A stretch of 64,000 nt of DNA from Larix kaempferi (lineage: Eukaryota; Streptophyta; Pinopsida; Pinales; Pinaceae), in assembly GCA_027924585.1 (NCBI GenBank), contig BSBM01000186.1, forward strand, positions 5,208,001 to 5,272,000, read 5' to 3'. The stretch's first letter is position 1. Each line of letters opens with the position of its first letter. This document shows, in pieces, positions 56,524 through 64,000 of the stretch. Both the position numbers and the translations under genes were made by a program. The notes beneath the pieces were generated by a model. That model did no database searches. It was not told the origin of the DNA and worked only from the letters and a program-made list of their open reading frames with translations.

Positions 56524-58557
56524 CCTAAAGCTTAAGTAAAGTCAAAGGAAATTTAAAGAAGGAGGATCGAAGAGAGGACAGAGATCGAATAGGGAGCAAG
56601 TAGGGGAAATTGGGGCTCGATTGGTTGACTTTGGTTAGTATCCAATGATCTAGGAAGCTCTTGTATCTGTGAGATACAGTGCTTGATGAAAATCATTTCA
56701 TGGAATATTCGAGGGACTAACTATCCTCATAAAAGAAAGACTCTGAAAAGTAAGATTATGAAGGAAAAACCTGCTATGGTTCTGCTACAAGAAACCAAGT
56801 GTTCAGGAGCTCATTTGGAACTAACTGCACATAGAATTTGGAAAAATTGTAAGTGTATGATGTCAGATTCTATTGGGCACTCTGGAGGAATAGCGATCCT
56901 ATGGGACCCACAAATTTTGGATCTTACTGATTTTCTCTCCACCAAGTTCAGTCTCTCTGTTGCTTTTCATCTTTTAGGGTCCAACGCGAAGGGGGTGATT
57001 ACCAATGTGTATGGTCCAAGCGGATATCCAAAGAAGCATACTTTCATTACTAGTTTATACAATCTTAGGATCATGTTTGAAGAGACTCACTGGATTGTTG
57101 GAGGTGATTTCAACTTGATTAGGTCTGTGGCGGAAAAGAAAGGGGGTAGGAGAATCCTAACTCCGGAGAATACTCAGTTTGATGAATTCATTGAGAACAG
57201 TAAAATGATTGATGTCACTATGGGGAGAAATGGTTTCACCTTAAATAATAGAAGGGGAGGGGATCATTTGGTGGCAGCTAGGTTGGATAGATTTCTTGTG
57301 TCTGAAGGCATTATGCTCTTAGGGGGAGCTCTAGACTCCTGTCCGATAGCTTCTATAGGTTCTGATCATTGGTTGGTTTCCCTTATTTTGAGTAATATTG
57401 GAACCCTAATGAATAGGCCTTTCAGGTTTGAAAGTTTATGGCTAACCCATAAAGAATTCCATACAAAGGTGGAGGAGTGGTGGAGGAATGCTTTACCTCC
57501 TCAGGGTACTAAAATGTATTGTTTTGAACAGAAACTGAAGCTACTGAAACAACACATCAAAAGATGGAATAAAGACGTCTTCGAGGACATTTTTGCTGAT
57601 ATAGCCAAGATTGAGAAACAAATGGAACAAGTCTAGGAAGGTATCATGAAAAATGGCCTGAATGAGGATCTGTCTTTGGAGGAAAAAAACCTTTCAGATC
57701 AGCTTTCTGAAAGGAAAACCCATGAGGAAATGTTGTGGAAGCAGAGGTCTAGAAACAAATGGATGACGGATGGGGATAAGAACACAAAGTTATTCCATAG
57801 AGCAACCATTCAACATAGACACCAGAATAAAATTGGAAAACTTGTTACCAATGAGGGAGTTCTAGTTGATTCTCACGAGGATATTGAGCAGGAACCATAT
57901 ATAATTTTAAGGACATGACAACAGAACCATAGATTGACCGATATACAGCCTACAGGGAGATCAAGGAGGTTGTTCCCAGGCTGATTACTAATGAGCATAA
58001 TGAGATGCTTATTCATCCCATTGAAATCCAGGAGGTTGATATAGCCATTAATCAGATGGAGGATAATAAATCCCCTGGACCTGATGGTTTTACGGCCAAC
58101 TTCTTTCACCAGTTCTGGTATTTTATTAAAATTGAAGTATGCCAAGTCGTGGAAGAATCAAGGAAAATGAAAGGGGTGCTCCCTGCTCTAAACTCTACCT
58201 TTATCACACTGATTCCGAAGACTCCAGGGATAGAGAGACCTGACTTGTTTAGACATATCTCTCTATGTAATATCATCTATAAACTTATCACGAAAGTCAT
58301 GGCCAATACACTAAAACCCCTTCTTCCTACTTTGATCTCTTTGGAACAGACATGTTTTGTGGAAGGCAGACAGATCCTAGATGGTATTATCCTTGCTAAA
58401 GAAGTATTACATTTACTCAAGAGCATGAAGAAGGATGGGATGCTATTGAAGCTTGACTTATCTAAAGCATGTGATAAACTTAACTAGACCTACATGAAAG
58501 AGTTTACTGAATCCTTTGGTTTTAGTGAGTCATGGATCAAATGGATAGTGAATCTTA
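56524..58557 (+). mobile_element. LINE, segment 2 (end of ORF1 spacer, endonuclease, first half of RT)
   Basis: Continues the LINE after Tat-2 and is cut at 58557 by gypsy B (target duplication TCTTA at 58553-58557 and 62879-62883). Confidence 0.88.
56686..58557 (+). pseudogene. LINE ORF2 N-terminal part: AP-type endonuclease and RT start
   Basis: ATG 56686 (MKIISWNIRG). Endonuclease motifs: NIRG, LLQETKCSG, GGDFNLIRSV, RLDRFLVS and GSDHWLVSL, covering about 230 residues. A TAG at 57634 and a TGA at 57916 interrupt it, with a frame change before 58005. RT part: NKSPGPDGFTANFF, ITLIPKTPG, ISLCNIIYKLITKVMANTLK and LKLDLSKACD (first catalytic Asp). It stops at the gypsy B insertion within WIVNL. 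Confidence 0.85.
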
Positions 58558-58962
58558 TGTTAGGAACCCATGTCAACCCTTCTATTTACTTTGTTAGTAT
58601 ATTGTTGTTGGATGCATATGTTTTGTAAGTCATCCTGTAGTATTTGTTGATCCATAGTTTGTCTTATTGTTGTTGGATGCATATGCTTTGTAAGTCGTCC
58701 CGTAGTAATTGTTGATCCATATTTTGTATTGGCCCATGGTTTGTATTGACACATGGTGTTGACCTATGGTATTGGCGCCTAGACTTAATATATAAGTTTG
58801 TGTTGAGACCAATGAAGGTACCATGAATTTATTTGTATTGAGCTTGCTCAAAGGAGGTTGCCCCCTCGATGTGGCCTGCGATCAATATAAAAGTGATTCT
58901 GAGTTCTGTTATTTCTGTTATCTCGTGTGTTTTCATTAATTAATTATTGCAATTTCTCCACA
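58558..58962 (+). repeat. 5' LTR of gypsy B
   Basis: TGTTAGGAACCC...CTCCACA. It contains the internal 65-bp-type duplication (GTTGTTGGATGCATATG twice) and TATATAAG near 58790. Confidence 0.92.
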
Positions 58963-58964
58963 TT

Positions 58965-58976
58965 TGGTATCAGAGC
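58965..58976 (+). other. Primer binding site (tRNA-iMet) of gypsy B
   Basis: TGGTATCAGAGC, two bases after the LTR. Exact match to the initiator tRNA-Met complement. Confidence 0.9.
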
Positions 58977-59985
58977 ACTTTCTTGGGCTTGCTGGGTGAA
59001 ATTTCTGCCAAATTTTTTTTCCGCATTTGTTGCATCTTCAGATCTGGGAACAATCCCTATCTGCTTAACTATGGGAAGTACTTGGGCATAAGCCCTAAAA
59101 CTCATTGTGAGGAGTACCACAAGAACCCCAAAGTAGCTGGCCCATTAAGAGGATCTGCCAGCAAAAAGGACAATGACCCCTACCTGATTGACTAGTTCCC
59201 ATCTGTGAGGTAAACCAAGAGCTATCGTTTGTGGCAAAGTGGTTATCAGTTTTACCTGAGCCATGGAGTGAGGGGTACTGCCCCAATACCCAAGCCGTCA
59301 GACAACATTGGTGGCCGAGTAGAACCCCTGAACTGTTAGGAAGCCGCACATACCTGGGGTCCATATCTATTTTCAACTTAACTGTTGCCTATCACTTCTG
59401 CTCCATTTCAGATCTAGCCATTTCAGATCCAGCCATTTCATATCTATTTTAGATCCAGCTATTTTCGATCCATCAGGCGCCAATTCAGATCCCTCTGTTT
59501 CCGTTCACTTTTGCGTCGTTACCGATCTATCTATTTTAGATCCATTTGTTTCCCTTGAAACTTCCCTGACACGCCTATCATCCCATTCTGCATATTTCAT
59601 TCTTGAGGACCCTATCCCAAATTCCACTTTCTGAAGCCATAAATCCCACATTTGTCTATTTTTAGGGTTTTCTAGAACTCCTTCAATTTTCACCCAATCG
59701 CCCTCAAATTTCACCACAGAGTTCCTTTCTTAATTATGCTTCTTTGTCCCTCTTTGACAATTTTTCGTATTCTTTCCCCCCGCTTCTGAAATCCCCATTT
59801 TTTGCTTTTGTGTCCACCAGAAAGTGTCCATAACCTAGTCAAACCCCAATTACCGATCCGAGTTTTTTCCAAATCCAAATTTCCCTTTACTAAATAAGCT
59901 TTTGTTTGTGTTTTTCTATCCATTCCCCCCCCCAAAAAAAGAAAAAATCCTGGTTATCGTTGTCACCCGCGCAGGAGCAAACACC
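58977..59985 (+). other. Long leader of gypsy B with a block conserved in gypsy A
   Basis: About 1 kb before gag. The first about 370 bp closely match gypsy A (16314-16700). In one frame both copies read YGKYLGISPK (CGKYLGISPK in A), then HCEEYHKNPKVAGPLRG, then a stop. The rest is pyrimidine-rich and diverged. It could hold packaging or translation signals, or a captured sequence. No known domain. Confidence 0.5.
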
Positions 59986-62223
59986 ATGGAGGAAGCACTT
60001 GCAGCCATCCAAACCAAACTCCAAGATCTAGATGAAAAATTTCTCAGGCTCCATCTTCAACATCCATCCATGAACAATAACCGACAGCAAGAATCTTTTG
60101 CAGCCAATGGGTTCTCTTCTTCCAGCAATTCCCGTGGTCCGAAGCTTGAATTTCCTCGCTTCAATGGTACAGATCCTACAAGATGGATCTATTGTACAGA
60201 ATAGTATTTCAGTCTGCATAATACTTTTGATGTCCAAAAAGTTCCACTTGCATCCTTTCATTTGGAATAGGAAGCCCTTCAATGGTACCGTTGGTATATC
60301 AAGGCTCATGACGAGCCAAAATGGACAGATTTTTGCCAATTCCTTTTGCAATGATTTGGTCCTAGTGATTTTGATGACTTCACCGGAGCACTCACTAAAC
60401 TTCGTCAAAGTGGCATTATGAGAGAGTATCAGACAGAATTTGAGAAACTAGCCAATCACATAGAAGGATTGCCTAATGAATTCTACAAGAGTTGTTTTAT
60501 CAGTGGTCTTAAGGATGAAATCCTGTCGGAGGTTAAAATGTTCTATCCCTACACAATGATGGAAGTCCTAGGGTTGGCTAAGTTGGTAGAAGACAAGATT
60601 GCAGCCCAATAGCGCTCCAAACCCACTTTTGTTCCCTTTCAAAATATGGTTTCTCAACGACCTCCCATCCCGCTAGCTCCTCGACCAACTCCTATCAAGC
60701 ATCTGTCTGAAACAGAAATGCAAGCACGCAGAGAAAAATATCTTTGTTATAATTGTGATGATAAATTCACTCGGGGACATAGATGTGTTCAACAAAATCT
60801 CTATCTCTTGGATATGGATTCTCCGCCTGCCTCTACAATTGGTGAAGAAACTCTAGATACAATGGATGATCAGGTCAACATTCAGGAGCTGCCTATTGAC
60901 CCCCCATATTAGAATGAACAACCAGAGATATCTCTCCATGCTTTATCTAGCGTCACCACCCCCTAAACAATGTGGGTCAGGGGTTACTTCAAGAAGCTCC
61001 TTCTTACAATACTCATTGATTCTGGTAGCACTCATAACTTCACTGACCCTCGGATCACCAAACATGTTGATTGTTTTGTCTATCCTTGCTCCAACTTTGA
61101 AGTCATGGTTGCCAAAGGGGGCACCTTACCTTGCAAGGGGAAGTGTCACAATGTGCGTATCTCTCTGGAAGATTATAACATGCACTCTGACATGTTTTCC
61201 TTGTCCCTAGGCATATGTGATGTGGTTTTGGGCGTTCAATGGTTACGCACACTTGGCCCCATACTATGGGATTTTGCTAAACTTTGGATGCAGTATTCAG
61301 TCAATAGGAAACAACACAAATTTAAGGGATTACAATAAGGTTCTCTCCCTATCATCAGTTCACATCGCTTGGAAAAGATCCTTAAGAATAATTTCCATGG
61401 TGTCATCGCTCAACTCCATTCCATTGAGATGCACCCATCAACGGTCTCCACTACATCCTTGGATAGATCTGTAGGTGTCCTTCTTGAACCAGTGGGCTTG
61501 TCACCTTCAAGAGACCTTTTCGGCAAGAATTTAGCTGCATCTACATCTGAGAAGGAAATGATGGCTATTTTGCATGCAGTACAGAAGTGGCAACCACACC
61601 TATTAGGGAATTATTTATGCATCAAGACTGATCTCTAGAGTCTAGAAAATTTCCTGGAACAATGGGTCTCCTCCCTAGCACACCTGAAATGGGTTATCCA
61701 ACTCATGGGTTATGCCTATGTGATCACGTACAAGAAGGGTAAGGAAAATATGGTGGCAGATGCTCCTTCTCGCAGATTTGATGACCTAGTTTCTCTTACA
61801 GCTATTTCTCTACTTGTCCCAAATTGGTTGCAATATATTCAATAGGGCTATCTCTTCTACGAACTCCATGCTTTTTCATCAGCAGGGCACTCTGGGTTCC
61901 TCAAAATGTATGACTGGGAACAATGTAAGTTCTTTTGGCAAGGATTGAAAATGACAATTCAACAGATGGTGGCTGACTGTGAAACGACACTCCTTTCGAG
62001 ACTGCTCGAACCCTTGCCCATCTCTACACAGATTTGGACAACTATTTCTATGGATTTCCTAGAATCATTGGAGTGGTACAATACGACATCTAAAAGGACA
62101 CCATATGAAGTAGTCTATGGACAGGAACTACCAGTTCTTCTTCCATACACCCTCAGTAGCTCCCTAGTTCAAGCAATTGACTCGGTTCTTCGAAATTGTG
62201 ATCAGATTCTTCTCATTCTGTAG
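59986..62223 (+). pseudogene. gag-protease-(deleted pol) of gypsy B
   Basis: A single frame from ATG 59986 (MEEALAAIQTKLQDLD) to 62223 without frameshift but with about ten stops. Gag: LEFPRFNGTDPTRWIY and SCFISGLKDEI. Knuckle: CYNCDDKFTRGHRC. Protease: LIDSGSTHNFTDPR. Then VLLEPVGLSPSRD, the usual start of RT, is joined near 61515 to GKNLAASTSEKEMMAILHA, the later half of RNase H, so the RT palm is missing. Next YVITYKKGKENMVADAPSR, the integrase zinc-binding part (AGHSGFLKMYDWEQ) and ISMDFLESL, joined near 62072 to SKRTPYEVVYGQELP; the rest of the integrase core is missing. Confidence 0.85.
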
Positions 62224-62474
62224 GACAATCTTCACATGGCAAGAATTTGACTAAAACAACAAGTCGATCAGCACCATTTTTAGCATACTTTTCACGCAGA
62301 TGATATGGTTCTTCTTCATCAACAGCATTCCAAGCAACCCTCCCTGAAACTCAAGAGGCATTAGTGGCCCAGAATGCAACCCGAAGATGCTACAGGGGAA
62401 CCACTCCTTCAGATTCTGCATCAATTTCCACATCTAAAGCTTTGAGGACAAAGCTTTTTCTAAGGGAGAGGGGA
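62224..62474 (+). other. 3' untranslated region and polypurine tract of gypsy B
   Basis: Contains decayed pol-end sequence (SLKLKRH-like and FEDKAF) and ends AAGGGAGAGGGGA directly before the 3' LTR. Confidence 0.75.
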
Positions 62475-62878
62475 TGTTAGGAACCCATGTCAACCCTTCT
62501 ATTTACTTTGTTACTATATTGTTGTTGGACGCATATGCTTTGTAAGTCATCCCATAGTTTTTGTTGATCCATAGTTTGTCTTATTATTGTTGGATGCAAT
62601 GCTTTGTAAGTCATCCCGTAGTAATTATTGATCCATATTTTGTATTGGCCCATGGTTTTTATTGACACATGGTGTTGACCAATGGTATTGGTGCCTAGAA
62701 TTACTATATAAGTTTGTGTTGAGACCAATGAAGGTACCGTGAAGTTATTTGTATTGATCTTGCTCAAAGGAGGTTGCCTCCTCAAAGTGGCTTGCGATCA
62801 ACATAAAAGTGATTATGAGTTCTGTTATTTATGCTATCTCATGTGTTTTAATTAATTAATTATTTCAGGTTCTCCACA
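62475..62878 (+). repeat. 3' LTR of gypsy B
   Basis: TGTTAGGAACCC...CTCCACA, followed by TCTTA. Confidence 0.92.
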
Positions 62879-62883
62879 TCTTA

Positions 62884-64000
62884 ATTCAACTGCGTTCTTT
62901 TCTATCCTGATCAATGGGCACCTGTCTAATGTTTTCAAGCCTACGAGGGGCATACGACAAGAGGACCCCCTTTCTCCCTTTCTCTTTGTGATCATGACTA
63001 AAGGTCTTGGCATGTTTATTTGGTATTTTGTTGATCAAGGGAAAATAAAAGGTCTTAAATTCCCACCGTATGATAAGTCTATAACACATCAACAGTTTGT
63101 GGACGACACTCTCCTGATGGGTCATTCTTCTGTTTAGGAAGCTAGACAAATTAAGAAGGCATTGAATATCTTCTTAAGAGCTTTGGGGCTTACATTGAAT
63201 ATGGACAAATCCTTGATTTTCTTCTTTAATACTCTGCCTGCTAGCTAAAGGAACATAGTTAGGATTCTAGCTTTAACTAAGAACTCCCTTCCAACCAAAT
63301 ACATGGGTTCTCCCCTGTCTAATGCTATCCTTAAGAAGACTTCTTAGGAAGAACTCTTAAGTAAAATGAGGGAGAAACTCTAAAATTGGACGTTCCGAGC
63401 TTTAAACTTACTGGGACGTGTTACTCTTGTTAAAAATGTTCTTCAGGAAATGCCTCTATACCTCTTTTCTGTCCTCTCGGCTCCTAAATATGTCCTGAGG
63501 GAGATCAGAAATATAGAATGTTCTTTCCTTTGGGGAGGCACTATGGAACATAAAAAATGGCCCCTGGTGGCTTGGGAGACTCTGTGTATGTCAAAACCTG
63601 AAGAAGGTCTTGGACTCCGGGATCCTGAGAAGATTAGCATTGTTTGTGGAGAAAAGATTTGGTGGAGGTGGCTCAATCATACGAACAAGCAATGGGCCAG
63701 TTTCTGGGGCATGAAATATGCTCATAATATTGAAAATGAGGACTGGGTTAGGATGGATGGGCCGGAATAGGGGTCACACATTTGGAACATGGCTAGAAAG
63801 GGATGTGACCTGATAAGAAAACACAGTTTTTGGGAGGTCAAACAAGGATCATCATCTAATCTGTGGTCAGATGCATGGCAACAAGAACAGCCCCTTCTAA
63901 CTTTGGTGAATGATATCCCTCCAGATTCACCGGTTTTTAACCATGATTGGAATATGATTGTGTGCTATTGGCAGGAGGAACCAAATGATCAAGGGTTTCG
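62884..64000 (+). pseudogene. LINE ORF2, second half of RT and downstream region (runs off the window)
   Basis: Reading resumes right after the TCTTA duplication: STAFFSILINGHLSNVFKP, TRGIRQEDPLSPFLFVIM and FVDDTLLMG (the catalytic Asp pair). It then has several stops (63137, 63246, 63345, 63381) and the thumb and later region (FRALNLLGRVTLVKNVL, FLWGGTMEHKKWPLVAWE, EEGLGLRDPEKIS). WKWF-type nuclease sequence is absent, consistent with an L1 LINE. The 3' end is outside the window. Confidence 0.85.

Larger units (their letters stand above)
58558..62878 (+). mobile_element. Ty3/gypsy element 'gypsy B', internally deleted (4.3 kb), inserted in the LINE
   Basis: LTRs 58558-58962 (405 bp) and 62475-62878 (404 bp), about 6% different by eye. 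Target duplication TCTTA. tRNA-iMet primer site, and polypurine tract AAGGGAGAGGGGA directly before the 3' LTR. The internal region has gag and protease, then jumps over RT and most of the integrase core. It is non-autonomous in its present form. Same family as gypsy A. Confidence 0.93.

Overview
This is a gene-poor, transposon-dense stretch of a large plant nuclear genome. The evidence is plant-type Ty1/copia, Ty3/gypsy (chromovirus and Tat-like) and L1-type LINE elements, long AT-rich non-coding DNA, tRNA-Asp and tRNA-iMet primer sites, and fragments of plant genes (a DFR/ANR-like short-chain reductase and Agenet-like modules). The genome style (old, nested, stop-riddled elements with very long LTRs) suggests a gymnosperm, but that is inference. 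No intact host gene was found.

Layout. 1-1.76 kb: host-gene debris, namely a reductase reading frame whose N-terminal and C-terminal parts are fused, then duplicated Agenet-like fragments and a duplicated exon-like block. 1.76-3.46 kb: AT-rich DNA with a 134-bp tandem repeat. 3.46-9.5 kb: a 6-kb almost pure purine tract (+ strand) with a tandem 1.48-kb higher-order repeat and a 368-bp tandem repeat. 9.5-14.9 kb: mostly anonymous DNA with a perfect 20-bp hairpin. 14.9-15.9 kb: minus-strand chromovirus remnant (integrase and chromodomain). 15.9-18.8 kb: 5' part of a Ty3/gypsy element ('gypsy A'). 18.8-31.4 kb: a Tat-like Ty3/gypsy element ('Tat-1', +). 31.6-37.5 kb: a young, nearly intact Ty1/copia element with TATAT target duplications. 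37.5-41.9 kb: anonymous DNA including a C-poor GGTTA-like tract and a TA/GA microsatellite. 41.9-64 kb: an L1-type LINE split by two insertions, a 13.3-kb minus-strand Tat-like element ('Tat-2', target duplication GGTCC) and a 4.3-kb internally deleted gypsy ('gypsy B', target duplication TCTTA).

The most unusual system is the pair of Tat-like elements. Both have the order gag - protease - second (archaeal-type) RNase H - RT - degenerate RNase H - integrase, so the extra RNase H lies upstream of RT. In both, the RNase H behind RT has lost its first catalytic Asp (Tyr or Phe instead). Both have very long LTRs (3.5 kb in Tat-2; about 5.5 kb inferred in Tat-1) that carry a large sense-strand ORF with a globular N-terminus, a charged middle and a coiled coil. 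Because the ORF lies inside the LTR, each complete Tat-2 copy carries it twice. Its function is unknown.

Many stops in the older elements sit where a related copy has CAG, CAA or CGA, which fits deamination of methylated cytosine during silencing. Relative ages by eye: copia LTRs differ at 2 of 703 positions; the LTR pairs of the other elements differ by roughly 3-6%.
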